Assembly: GCF_900215215.1 (NCBI RefSeq)
Contig: NZ_OBDR01000008.1
Location: 1 to 64,000 of the forward strand
DNA from: Methanohalophilus euhalobius
GTDB taxonomy: Archaea; Halobacteriota; Methanosarcinia; Methanosarcinales; Methanosarcinaceae
Length of the DNA: 64,000 nucleotides
Reading direction: 5' to 3'
Shown here: in pieces, positions 1 to 8,537 of the stretch
Layout of the letters: every line of letters starts with the position of its first letter
How positions within the stretch are numbered: the stretch's first letter is position 1
Made by a program: the position numbers and the translations under genes
Notes under the pieces: generated by a model
Told to the model about the DNA's origin: nothing
The model's database searches: none
Seen by the model: only the letters and a program-made list of their open reading frames with translations

Positions 1-147
1 TCTAAGTCTACAAAATTCATTAAAAATAGCTTATTGAATTTGACAGTTACCGTGGATTACATGAGAAATAAGGCAAAAAGATACATTTACGCTAATTTTG
101 ATGCAATAAATACACTGATTTTAAGGCAAAAAGGGATGAAATCGTAG
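1..147 (+). CDS. possible 3' end of a gene entering from the left
   Basis: Reading frame 1 is open from the window edge to a TAG at 145-147, giving a 48-residue lysine- and asparagine-rich tail ending RQKGMKS. A second stop (TGA) follows four codons later in the same frame, so even if TAG were read as pyrrolysine the protein would end there. I recognise no family. Composition is AT-rich and compatible with either coding or chance, so this is only a candidate C-terminus. Confidence 0.25.
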   Translation, partial: SKSTKFIKNSLLNLTVTVDYMRNKAKRYIYANFDAINTLILRQKGMKS

Positions 148-258
148 AAATTGACTTGAATTATTTAATACTGTCAAATGGGTTTTCCTGACAAAAAAGT
201 GAAATTTTTAGGTTGGAAGAGGAGACGGTTTCTTCAGCAAGGAGTGAATACTGTCAAA
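38..258. repeat. cluster of short direct and inverted repeats
   Basis: The 12-mer AATACTGTCAAA occurs at 167-178 and again at 247-258. Its core CTGTCAAAT (171-179) has a perfect inverted copy, ATTTGACAG, at 38-46. AGGCAAAAAG occurs at 71-80 and 124-133. The motifs lie upstream of the small gene at 325 and could be operator half-sites or decayed mobile-element ends; the sequence does not decide. Confidence 0.35.
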
Positions 259-324
259 CTTGGGATACAAAGAATAATAAATATTGGAATCCATTCTATA
301 TGCACAAAAAGGGAAGTGTCAAAA

Positions 325-474
325 ATGAAAGTCGAACTTAATGTTGATGGTAAAAATATAGAAATAAACGATTTTGTACAGAAATTCCTGGGAAAAACTG
401 CGGCTGCGGCTGCAGAAAGTCTGCATGGTGTCGACCCAACCTGGAAAGAGATCGACATCCACATCAAAAAATAA
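325..474 (+). CDS. conserved small methanogen protein (49 aa)
   Basis: A 49-residue protein starting MKVELNVDGKNIEINDF and ending WKEIDIHIKK. The frame is open further upstream to 178, but the ATG at 325 is preceded by a GGAAGTG-like ribosome site and gives the compact beta-alpha-beta pattern I associate with a small protein family widespread in methanogens (recollection, not searched). An AT-rich TATA-like stretch lies near 269-285. It is convergent with surE: its stop codon ends at 474 and the surE stop begins at 475, leaving no intergenic base. Function is unknown; nothing suggests a catalytic site. Confidence 0.7.
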   Translation: MKVELNVDGKNIEINDFVQKFLGKTAAAAAESLHGVDPTWKEIDIHIKK

Positions 475-1263
475 TCAAAATAATTTTTCTATTTCCGAGT
501 TGTCCACCCTGGAAGTCGAATCCAGACTCAGAGGTGTTATCGATATGTGCCCCTTCTGGGTAACGGCATGTACATCGGTACCTTCTTCACCCTCTGGTAT
601 CGGGTCGCCTGCAAGCCAGTAATATGGCCTGCCCCTGGGATCATGGCGCTCTTCGACTTCCATATTGAAAAACTTTCTTGCAAGGCGGGTGATCTCGATC
701 TCGGTATCTTCTTTCACATCATGCGGCAGGTTTACATTCAATATATCCACGTTTTCAGGCAGCCCGTGTTCCAGGACCTTTTTCGCAATCCGGTTCACTA
801 CCCTGATACCGACCTCGAAATCATGTTCATAATCCCGCAGGTCATCGAATTTGAGACCCTGTTCTATGACCTGGATGGAAACTGCAATTGCAGGGATGCC
901 ATAACTTGCACCTTCCAGTGCCGCACCCACGGTTCCTGAGGTAGTCGCGGTATCCGTACTGATATTTTCCCCGATATTGAATCCCGACACAATAAGGTCG
1001 GGTTTTTCCTTCATAACCGAAAATATCCCCAGTATCACTGAATCAGTGGGAGTACCGCCTATTGCATAAGCATCCACGCCATCTATCTTTGTACGGTTCA
1101 TCCGCAGGGGCTCAAAAATAGAAATTGACCGCCCTACACCGCTTTTCTGGAAAGCCGGTGCAGCAATCGTCACATCGCCCAGTGAATCCACACTTTTGTA
1201 AGCAGCACGTATTCCCGCAGAATACACACCGTCATCATTGGTAAGCAGAATTTTTTTCGACAT
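475..1263 (-). CDS. surE: 5'/3'-nucleotidase SurE
   Basis: SurE is a metal-dependent nucleoside monophosphatase/survival protein. The 262-residue product starts MSKKILLTNDDG, with the acidic metal ligands Asp10-Asp11. It also has the conserved Ser41, the GGTPTDSV segment at about 69-76 and SGFNIGENISTDT at about 93-105, which contains the metal-binding Asn. The frame stays open 28 codons upstream (to 1347), but that extension overlaps the neighbouring gene and is not SurE-like, so the internal ATG at 1263 is chosen. It follows the 1313-1792 gene on the same strand after a 49-base gap and may be the last gene of the betaine-transporter transcript. Length is normal for the family. Confidence 0.93.
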   Translation of the reverse strand: MSKKILLTNDDGVYSAGIRAAYKSVDSLGDVTIAAPAFQKSGVGRSISIFEPLRMNRTKIDGVDAYAIGGTPTDSVILGIFSVMKEKPDLIVSGFNIGENISTDTATTSGTVGAALEGASYGIPAIAVSIQVIEQGLKFDDLRDYEHDFEVGIRVVNRIAKKVLEHGLPENVDILNVNLPHDVKEDTEIEITRLARKFFNMEVEERHDPRGRPYYWLAGDPIPEGEEGTDVHAVTQKGHISITPLSLDSTSRVDNSEIEKLF

Positions 1264-1312
1264 GGAAAGCCAGATTGACCTTAAGGGTTTTAAAGGTAAT
1301 GAATTGAAAAAA

Positions 1313-1792
1313 TCAGTAATTGATCCATTTTGAGTATTCGTCGACAAAACATTCTATGATATCTTGCCGGGTCAGATTCTCTATATCATATTCATGGACA
1401 GTACCGTTGCGAAGTAATATTTCCACCTTACGGATACGTGGCTGCTCTTCATCTGCATGTGCCGGAAAAGCAAAACCGGCCTTTTGATAGGCCCTGCCCC
1501 TTATTTCAAAATAGAATTCTTCAACCTGTTCATCTGGTTTTTTGACGGAGGGGACATAAACTGTCAGAGAGGCGGAGTTCATCCCGGTATCATCCACATT
1601 GACCTCAACCGTTCTGCCATATTTTTCAATTTCCTTTTTCAGGTCGTCATAGGCAGGAAATACCACATGTTTGAAAAAATCCCTCATATTGAGTTCTGCA
1701 AACCTGACATGCATTTCCTCCGTAGTCCTTTCCCCGGAATTTTTCTTTTCCGCCTGAAAAATATCCCGCAATTTTTGTTCCCACATGTTCAT
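1313..1792 (-). CDS. hypothetical protein coupled to BCCT transporter
   Basis: A 159-residue, charged, soluble-looking protein (starts MNMWEQKLRDIF, ends YSKWINY) with no signal peptide or membrane segment. Its ATG overlaps the TGA of the upstream transporter (ATGA, 1792-1789), so translation is probably coupled. An internal ATG at 1786 is an alternative start. The middle alternates strands typical of a small alpha/beta fold (TVEVNVDDTG, EEFYFEIRGRAY, RKVEILLRNG). I do not recognise the family. The context suggests a cytosolic accessory or regulator of osmolyte uptake, but this is inference from position only. Confidence 0.75.
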   Translation of the reverse strand: MNMWEQKLRDIFQAEKKNSGERTTEEMHVRFAELNMRDFFKHVVFPAYDDLKKEIEKYGRTVEVNVDDTGMNSASLTVYVPSVKKPDEQVEEFYFEIRGRAYQKAGFAFPAHADEEQPRIRKVEILLRNGTVHEYDIENLTRQDIIECFVDEYSKWINY

Positions 1793-3387
1793 TTGGACCC
1801 GCCTTTGAAAAGTTCTCCTACCAGTTGTTTAGCTCTATTATCTGATGTATTTTCCGGCGGTTTTTTCTCCGAATCTATGACCCTGTAGCTATCAGACTCG
1901 GTTTTTAATCCCTTCGATACACTGTAACACATCAGAATTAAAACGACACAGAATGGCAGAGCTGTGGTAAGGGCAGCTGTTTGCAACCCCACAAGCCCCC
2001 CGGTCAACAGAAGAACAGCTGCAACAGCACCCTGAAGCAGGGACCAGAATAGCCTCAGGGGAATTGCTGGTTTGGGATCTCCCCCTGAGGAAAGGATGGA
2101 AATAACAAGGGAACCCGAATCAGACGATGTAACAAAGAAAGTCATTACGACAATCGTTGCAAGAGCAGAACTTAGCAATGAACCCGGCAATTTATCCAGC
2201 AGGACATAAAGGGCCGTCGGAATACTTGTCTGGACAGCATTTACAATACCACCGTTACCAAACACCTCCATATGAATTGCTGTGTTACCAAAGACGATAA
2301 TCCAGATGAAAGTTACAATTGCAGGAACAAGCAGTACTCCCCTGATAAATTCCCTGATTGTGCGCCCCCGGGATACACGTGCAATGAACATGCCAACAAA
2401 GGGTGACCAGGAGATCCACCAACCCCAGTAGAACATGGTCCACATTTTCTGCCATTCCAGACCAGTGAACGCATCGGTCTGGAAAGTAAGGTAAACAATG
2501 TTTTGCAAATAGTAACCTATACTTTGTACAAATGAACTCAAAAGGAAAACAGAGGGACCTACGATAAAGACGAATATGACAAGGGCAAGACCCAGCAGGA
2601 TATTAACCTGACTCAATATACGTATTCCCCTGTTCAGACCTGATATCACAGAAGTAGTGGCTGCAAGAGTTATGAATACAATCAGCAAAATCTGGTTATT
2701 TATAGACACCGACATCAGACCAAGATAATCCATTCCTGCATTAATCTGCATTACACCCAGACCCAGTGAAGTGGCAACACCAAACAATGTGCCAAAGATG
2801 GCCAGCACTTCTACAATGTTTCCACGTATTCCATATATCCTGTCACCAAACAACGGATACATTGTAGAGCGAATTGTCAGCGGCATATCATGCCTGTAGG
2901 AAAAATATGCAAGCGAAAGCCCCACCACAGTATATATTGCCCAGGCATGAAGCCCCCAGTGGAAAAAAGAGAGGTTCACCGCTTCAACTGCCGCCTCAAT
3001 TGTCCCGGGTGCAGCATCCCGGGGAGAAGCGAAATGAAGAATTGGTTCTGCGACACTATAGAAAAGCAGCCCTATGCCCATACCTGCACTGAAAAGCATT
3101 GCAAACCAGGTGGTATCTTTATATTCCGGCCGATCCGAATCCTTGCCCAACCGGATGGATCCATAGGGACTGAAATATAGCCAGATAACAAATAGGAGGA
3201 AAAATGCAACTGAGAGAATGTAGAACCAGCCAAAGTTTACTACAATCGTATTTTGGAATGTTCCAAAAATTTCAGATAATCTTTTTGTAAAAAAGACCCC
3301 AATCGACACGAAAAATAATACCAGAACTGCCGATACATAAAAAACATGAGGATTTACCTGAAACCCGGGACTTGCCTTTATCTGCAT
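1789..3387 (-). CDS. BCCT-family betaine/choline/carnitine transporter
   Basis: A 532-residue secondary transporter with about 12 predicted membrane helices. The glycine-rich family motif GMGIGLLFYSVAEP lies at 102-115, and the tryptophan-rich substrate segment of TM8 (FYWGWWISW) at about 319-327, followed by the charged loop RVSRGRTIREF. BCCT carriers import quaternary ammonium compounds, usually glycine betaine, with Na+ or H+; in halophilic methanogens they serve osmoprotection. The C-terminal tail (about 40 residues) is hydrophilic and charged, as in osmosensing members such as BetP, but this does not prove sensing. The gene starts at an ATG after GGAGG and is coupled to the downstream unknown gene. 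The exact substrate cannot be read from the sequence. Confidence 0.92.
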   Translation of the reverse strand: MQIKASPGFQVNPHVFYVSAVLVLFFVSIGVFFTKRLSEIFGTFQNTIVVNFGWFYILSVAFFLLFVIWLYFSPYGSIRLGKDSDRPEYKDTTWFAMLFSAGMGIGLLFYSVAEPILHFASPRDAAPGTIEAAVEAVNLSFFHWGLHAWAIYTVVGLSLAYFSYRHDMPLTIRSTMYPLFGDRIYGIRGNIVEVLAIFGTLFGVATSLGLGVMQINAGMDYLGLMSVSINNQILLIVFITLAATTSVISGLNRGIRILSQVNILLGLALVIFVFIVGPSVFLLSSFVQSIGYYLQNIVYLTFQTDAFTGLEWQKMWTMFYWGWWISWSPFVGMFIARVSRGRTIREFIRGVLLVPAIVTFIWIIVFGNTAIHMEVFGNGGIVNAVQTSIPTALYVLLDKLPGSLLSSALATIVVMTFFVTSSDSGSLVISILSSGGDPKPAIPLRLFWSLLQGAVAAVLLLTGGLVGLQTAALTTALPFCVVLILMCYSVSKGLKTESDSYRVIDSEKKPPENTSDNRAKQLVGELFKGGSK

Positions 3388-3428
3388 GTTGCCTCCTATC
3401 TATATAATAGACTGGCACAGAGACAAGT

Positions 3429-3437
3429 TATAAAAAA
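3429..3437 (-). promoter_or_regulatory. probable TATA box of the BCCT gene
   Basis: On the minus strand TTTTTTATA lies 42 bases upstream of the transporter ATG. That would place transcription start near 3405 and leave a short leader containing the GGAGG ribosome site. Assignment is by motif and spacing only. Confidence 0.45.
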
Positions 3438-3495
3438 GTTTTGATTGTATATTTACTGATTCGCATAAAAAGAAGGTAAGAAAAGTAAGAAGAGT

Positions 3496-3771
3496 TCAAT
3501 CATTCATAGAAAAGGGAGTTACTAACTTTGCATAATTAACTTCATGAATATTCTCATTTTCGGAAATGTCACTCACAAACTGGGCTCCGTTAACTTCATA
3601 GTCACCCATTCCATAGGTAGTTTCAAATTCTTCTTCCGCTGCAACAGGATCACAGAGATATATTTGGAGTTGCCCATTTGGATCAAGGAATACTGAAGGA
3701 TGAACACCGGTTTTTTCGTAATCTTCTACTGCGCTCCTGAAAACCATTGACATGTAATTAATAGTCTGCAT
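3496..3771 (-). CDS. hypothetical acidic small protein
   Basis: An acidic 91-residue protein (MQTINYMSMVFRSAV... ending LVTPFSMND) with no signal peptide or transmembrane segment. The frame has an earlier ATG at 3780, but the ribosome site GGAGATGAT overlaps that codon. The ATG at 3771 has normal spacing from it and is preferred. Residues 21-35 (HPSVFLDPNGQLQIY) resemble a beta-hairpin. No family recognised. It lies alone between the BCCT promoter and alaS, transcribed away from alaS. Confidence 0.65.
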   Translation of the reverse strand: MQTINYMSMVFRSAVEDYEKTGVHPSVFLDPNGQLQIYLCDPVAAEEEFETTYGMGDYEVNGAQFVSDISENENIHEVNYAKLVTPFSMND

Positions 3772-4018
3772 TAATATCATCTCCTAAATAGAAGAATCTA
3801 CTTATGGACATTCATATAACCTAGATGTACACAAATTGCTCAAAAGTAAGCTTATTAATGTATGCTTGTGTTCAAAAAATATGGCACAATAAATATAAAT
3901 ATCAAATAATAAGTGATTGAGAAGGTGTATATATGAGAAATATTTTTAAACATGGGGGCATTAGGCATAAGAATCTGAGGCTCTATTGTTACGATTAACT
4001 ATTCAATTTGGGATTATT

Positions 4019-6793
4019 ATGCTTGAAGAGGAATACGATATAAATTTCTTCTACGAAAACGGTTTTATCAGAAAACAGTGCCAAAAATGTGGCAGTTATT
4101 TCTGGACCCGTGACAGAGACAGGGATACATGCGGAGATGCACCCTGTGACCCATATTCATTCATCGGCAACCCCGTCTTCAAGAAAAAGTTTAATCTTGC
4201 ACAGATGAGGGAGTTTTATCTTAGTTACTTTGAGAAAAATGGACACACACGTATTGAAAGATACCCTGTGATAGCACGCTGGAGAAATGATATCTATCTT
4301 ACTATCGCCTCCATAGCAGATTTCCAGCCCTTTGTAACTTCCGGACAGGTTGCTCCCCCTGCAAATCCACTCACCATATCACAACCATGTATTCGCCTTT
4401 CTGATCTTGACGCAGTAGGAAGAAGTGGCCGTCATCTGACTACCTTTGAGATGATGGCACACCACGCATTCAACAAAAAGGATAATGAGATCTACTGGAA
4501 AGACCGGACAGTACAGCTCTGTGACGGCCTGCTCAACGAACTTGGAGTAGACCCATTTGCTGTAACCTACAAAGAAGAACCCTGGGCAGGTGGCGGAAAC
4601 GCCGGTGCCTGTGTTGAAGTTCTTATAGGTGGCCTGGAAGTGGCAACCCTTGTGTTTATGAATCTCCAGCAATCCAAAGACGGAGATATCGTGATTAAAG
4701 GTGATACTTACAGGAAAATGGACAATTACATCGTGGACACAGGGTACGGGTTGGAAAGGCTGGTATGGGCATCCCAGGGAACCCCTACTGTATATGATGC
4801 TATATTCCCGGAAGTTGTCGGGGAACTTATGGAACTGGCAGGTGTGGAACATCGGCTGGAAGATGAAGATTATGCAAATATTTTATCCCAGAACGCCCGG
4901 CTTGCAGGCCTGATGGATGTAAGCGAAAAAGCAAACCTGCTGGAATTGCGCAAACAGGTAGCTTCAAACATAGGAATTACTGCTGATAAACTGGGCACCA
5001 TAATGGAGCCCGTGGAAACGGCATATGCCATTGCAGACCATGCCCGTTGTATAACATTTATGCTGGGTGACGGAATAATACCTTCAAATGTCAAAGCAGG
5101 ATATCTTGCAAGACTTGTGATCAGACGTACAATGAAGATGATGCAGGACCTTGGCATCACAATCCCGTTATCTGACATTATACAGATGCACATCAACCAT
5201 CTCCCCGAATACCCTGAATTCGCCGACAGATTTGATATAATAAACGACATACTGGATAACGAAGAAAAGAAATTCCAGGAAACCCTGCAGCGTGGGAAGA
5301 AACTCATACAAAAATCTGCAAAGCACTACAAGAAAAAGGGAGAAAAAATGCCTCTTGACACTGTTATAGACATGTATGACAGTCATGGCATACCGGCTGA
5401 GATATCCAAAGAAGCTGCCTCTGAAGTAGGAGTGGAAATCGAACTACCCGATAATTTTTACTCCCTTGTCGCTGAGCGGCACAGCAAATCCGTACAGGAA
5501 GAGGAAAAAGAAATCCCCTATGCAGATCATCTCAAGAAACTCCCCCCTACAAAACGGCTTTTCTACGATGAGCCAAACAGAATGGAATTCGAAGCTGTTG
5601 TTCTTGATGTTTTTGACAATAATATAGTGCTCGACAGCACACTTCTCTATCCTGAAGGAGGGGGACAGCCGCCAGACCATGGCACATTCATGGTAGATGA
5701 TGCCTTACTCAAAGTAATCGATGTCCAGATATTTAACGGGGTGGTCACCCATACCATAGAAGAAATCGAAGATGAACTCCATATTCGAAAAGGAGATATG
5801 GTTACGGGAAAAGTGGATGAAAAACGTCGTATGGCACATGCAAGAAATCATACTGCAACCCATATAATAAATGATGCAGCGCGGCAGGTGCTGGGAGACC
5901 ATATATGGCAGGCAGGTGCACAGAAATTCGTCGACCGCGCCAGGCTTGATCTTTCTCATTACAAAAGGATTGCTCCTGAGGAACTCAATGAGATTGAGAT
6001 GATTGCAAACCAGATGGTAATGGAGAACAAACGAGTAATTAGCGAGTGGATGGATCGCAGTACCGCCGAAAAAAGATACGGATTTAGCCTTTATCAGGGC
6101 GGAGTACCACCAGGGGACCGCATTCGCGTATTGCATGTAGGAAGCGATATTGAAGCCTGTGCTGGGACTCACTGCACCTTTACCGGTCAGGTTGGCCCCA
6201 TCAAAATCCTGAAGACAGAACGGATACAGGATGGAGTGGAACGTATTGAATATGCAGCAGGCGAAGCTGCTGTTGTAGCTTTCCAGGCAAGGGATAAACT
6301 TCTCAGAAGTTCTGCAGAAACATTGAGGGTATCTACCGAGCAGCTACCGTCAACCATTGAACGTTTCTTCACTGAATGGAAAGAATTTAAGAAAGAAAAT
6401 ACCCGGCTCAAGAAAGAACTGGCAGAATCCCGCGTAAATCACTTAATTGAAAATGCTGAACATCTAAAGGATATTCGCTTTATAAGTTCAAGAGTCGACG
6501 GTGCAGATGCCGATGAACTTACCCGAATGGCAGGAGAACTTGCTTCAAGTGACGATATTGTTGCATTACTCTTAAGTGATCATGAAGGTGTCAAGATCGC
6601 AGCTGCTGCGGGTGACAGTGCAGTTTCAAAAGGGGTTAACGTAGGAAACATCGTACGTAAAATAGCAAGTCTAACCGGCGGAGGCGGAGGAGGTAAACCT
6701 TCAATGGCACGTGGCGGAGGTCAGGATAGTGCAAAGATTGACGAAGGACTTGCATTGGGTCGCCGGATGGTAGAAGAGCAACTCAGGGATTAA
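4019..6793 (+). CDS. alaS: alanyl-tRNA synthetase, archaeal type
   Basis: A 924-residue enzyme charging tRNA-Ala in the cytoplasm. The N-terminus has the archaeal cysteine-rich extension (RKQCQKCGSYFWTRDR). The class II catalytic core follows. The editing domain carries its zinc/active-site motifs: HTATH at about 611-615 and CAGTH at 714-718. The glycine-rich C-Ala domain (GGGGGGKPSMARGGG) closes the protein. The frame opens at 3986, but the first 11 codons are not family-like, and the ATG at 4019 starts MLEEEYDINFF as archaeal homologues do. A TATA-like AAATATAAAT at 3891-3900 may mark the promoter. Full length, all editing residues present. Confidence 0.96.
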   Translation: MLEEEYDINFFYENGFIRKQCQKCGSYFWTRDRDRDTCGDAPCDPYSFIGNPVFKKKFNLAQMREFYLSYFEKNGHTRIERYPVIARWRNDIYLTIASIADFQPFVTSGQVAPPANPLTISQPCIRLSDLDAVGRSGRHLTTFEMMAHHAFNKKDNEIYWKDRTVQLCDGLLNELGVDPFAVTYKEEPWAGGGNAGACVEVLIGGLEVATLVFMNLQQSKDGDIVIKGDTYRKMDNYIVDTGYGLERLVWASQGTPTVYDAIFPEVVGELMELAGVEHRLEDEDYANILSQNARLAGLMDVSEKANLLELRKQVASNIGITADKLGTIMEPVETAYAIADHARCITFMLGDGIIPSNVKAGYLARLVIRRTMKMMQDLGITIPLSDIIQMHINHLPEYPEFADRFDIINDILDNEEKKFQETLQRGKKLIQKSAKHYKKKGEKMPLDTVIDMYDSHGIPAEISKEAASEVGVEIELPDNFYSLVAERHSKSVQEEEKEIPYADHLKKLPPTKRLFYDEPNRMEFEAVVLDVFDNNIVLDSTLLYPEGGGQPPDHGTFMVDDALLKVIDVQIFNGVVTHTIEEIEDELHIRKGDMVTGKVDEKRRMAHARNHTATHIINDAARQVLGDHIWQAGAQKFVDRARLDLSHYKRIAPEELNEIEMIANQMVMENKRVISEWMDRSTAEKRYGFSLYQGGVPPGDRIRVLHVGSDIEACAGTHCTFTGQVGPIKILKTERIQDGVERIEYAAGEAAVVAFQARDKLLRSSAETLRVSTEQLPSTIERFFTEWKEFKKENTRLKKELAESRVNHLIENAEHLKDIRFISSRVDGADADELTRMAGELASSDDIVALLLSDHEGVKIAAAAGDSAVSKGVNVGNIVRKIASLTGGGGGGKPSMARGGGQDSAKIDEGLALGRRMVEEQLRD

Positions 6794-6891
6794 TCATCAA
6801 ACAGGTTTGGGACTTATTATAATGTGAACAGAAGTCCCAAACATTAATATTCTAAAACGCCAAATAGAGATATCAGGAGGAGTAGAGGGAA

Positions 6892-7959
6892 ATGTCCGGC
6901 GAAGATACCGCAGAGATTATGGATACTTTTCGTGAAGGACTTGCCGACAAAACTACTGTTTTTCTGGCTCCTGCAAGTGTATCCAGTGAAAGGTTAATCT
7001 ATTTTTATATTCATTCCATACTCGAAAATGATGATCAAAAGAATATAATATGGCTCTGCCTGAAAAACTCAAGAGACAAAGTGATAGCTAATTTTAGAGA
7101 TTACGGGATGGATATCGAAGACTATCTGGCCAGAATGTGGTTTATAGATATTGAAGACCCTTCAAAAGAGAAAAAAGAAAACATCCTTTACTATTCTTCT
7201 CAGACCGATTATATGAAAATCGGGTCACATACATCTAAACTATTTTCTGAAATGCCCGGGTCAACAATGGTCATTGATGACATGAACATCCTTTCAAAGG
7301 ATAATCTCCAGGTTGTTGAAAATTTCCTGAAATACGTCATGTCAAATGTCCACCAGCATGAAGGAAGCGCTGTATCAATGCTCAATAAAGGTTCTGCTGG
7401 TGAAAAAGAAGGAACTTTGGTATCCTTTTTCGATGTTGTAATAGATGCCTCGGATACAGGAGAGATGCATGTTGAAATGGGACTGAATAGTCTTGATGTG
7501 AAATACGTAGTAGACAAGGGAAAAATCAATCTATACTATATCCAGAAAAAGGTCAAAAAAGAAAGACTCAAAATACTTATTGTAGATGATGAACCCGATA
7601 TTCCTGATCTTTTGAAATTGTCCCTTAAAGATGAACCCTACGATTTTTTAGTTGCATATAACGGGAAAGATGCCATTGAAATTGCAAGAGAAGAACTCCC
7701 CGACCTTATATTACTGGATATAATGATGCCTGATATGGACGGTTATGAGGTCGTTGAGACCCTGAAAAAGAAAAGGGACACAAGAGACATTGCAATTATC
7801 ATGATTACAGCCAAAACAAAAGTAGATGACAAACTAAAGGGAATGGAACTGGGTATCGATGATTATATTTCAAAACCCTTTGACAAAAGAGAAGTTAATG
7901 CCCGTATTAAGATGGTTATGAAACGTTTTGGCTGGAAACCCCCTGAAGAAAAGGAATGA
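6892..7959 (+). CDS. degenerate RecA/KaiC-like domain fused to receiver domain
   Basis: A 355-residue protein. Residues 1-215 look like a KaiC/RecA-fold ATPase that has lost the Walker A loop: the expected P-loop position near 25-33 reads LAPASVSSE, while a Walker-B-like strand TMVIDDMN remains at 125-132. Residues 226-345 form a complete response-regulator receiver with acidic Asp232/Asp233, phosphoacceptor Asp276 (LLDIMMPDMDG), Thr306 and Lys328. There is no DNA-binding output domain. It starts after AGGAGG and stands alone downstream of alaS. A phospho-controlled protein-protein output is plausible; the partner kinase is not in the neighbourhood. The receiver call is certain, the N-terminal fold assignment moderate. 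Confidence 0.82.
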   Translation: MSGEDTAEIMDTFREGLADKTTVFLAPASVSSERLIYFYIHSILENDDQKNIIWLCLKNSRDKVIANFRDYGMDIEDYLARMWFIDIEDPSKEKKENILYYSSQTDYMKIGSHTSKLFSEMPGSTMVIDDMNILSKDNLQVVENFLKYVMSNVHQHEGSAVSMLNKGSAGEKEGTLVSFFDVVIDASDTGEMHVEMGLNSLDVKYVVDKGKINLYYIQKKVKKERLKILIVDDEPDIPDLLKLSLKDEPYDFLVAYNGKDAIEIAREELPDLILLDIMMPDMDGYEVVETLKKKRDTRDIAIIMITAKTKVDDKLKGMELGIDDYISKPFDKREVNARIKMVMKRFGWKPPEEKE

Positions 7960-8095
7960 TTTACTCAACTTTCCTTTTGTAGCTTTTGTAATTTGAATAT
8001 TATAACTACAACCATCAAAAACATTAATTTTAAAAGCTCTGGTAACCGCAACAAGTTGCAGGCCATACCTGATAAAAAAGTACCCAGGTGACAGG

Positions 8096-8352
8096 ATGAA
8101 AAAAGAAAAATCATTATATCGCAACCCATATCTTATAGCAGTACTCTATATCATTGCAATTCTTTTTCTGTATACGGTATACCGTGATCTGATAGCTATA
8201 GCTGTTGGCGGGATATTTATTACCATTTTTGGCCTGATGTACGGAGTGCAGGAACATGACAGAGATCTTATATTTTACTCCGGTCTATTTTTTTATCTGC
8301 ATCAATCGTGGCAATAATCATAGCAGGTACCTTTGTTTCAGTCATTGTATAA
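8096..8352 (+). pseudogene. small three-helix membrane protein, frameshifted at a T7 run
   Basis: The ATG at 8096 opens MKKEKSLYRNPYLIAVLY and two hydrophobic segments, then the frame runs into HQSWQ-stop at 8315-8317. Reading with one extra T in the T7 tract at 8288-8294 instead gives FFLSASIVAIIIAGTFVSVI and a natural TAA at 8350-8352. That completes a third helix and an 84-residue protein. The lesion may be a real slippage mutation, a programmed or phase-variable shift, or a consensus error. The family is an unnamed small membrane protein; function unknown. Confidence 0.7.
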
Positions 8353-8537
8353 CTTAAATTGAGTTCACCAAATCATACTTTGTGGCCATGCTATTCTATA
8401 GAAGCCACTATTACACATAAGCAAACCTTTAATATAAGATTAGACAAGATGTTGTTCGAGATTTGCCGGACATACACATATTATGCCATCCGGTACTGAA
8501 TATCAAACTTATTTATCATAATTATCGGAGTGTCCTG

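Noticed and set aside
4379-6411. Several open frames antisense to alaS
   Set aside because: They mirror the codons of a certain gene and have no ribosome sites or family-like content.
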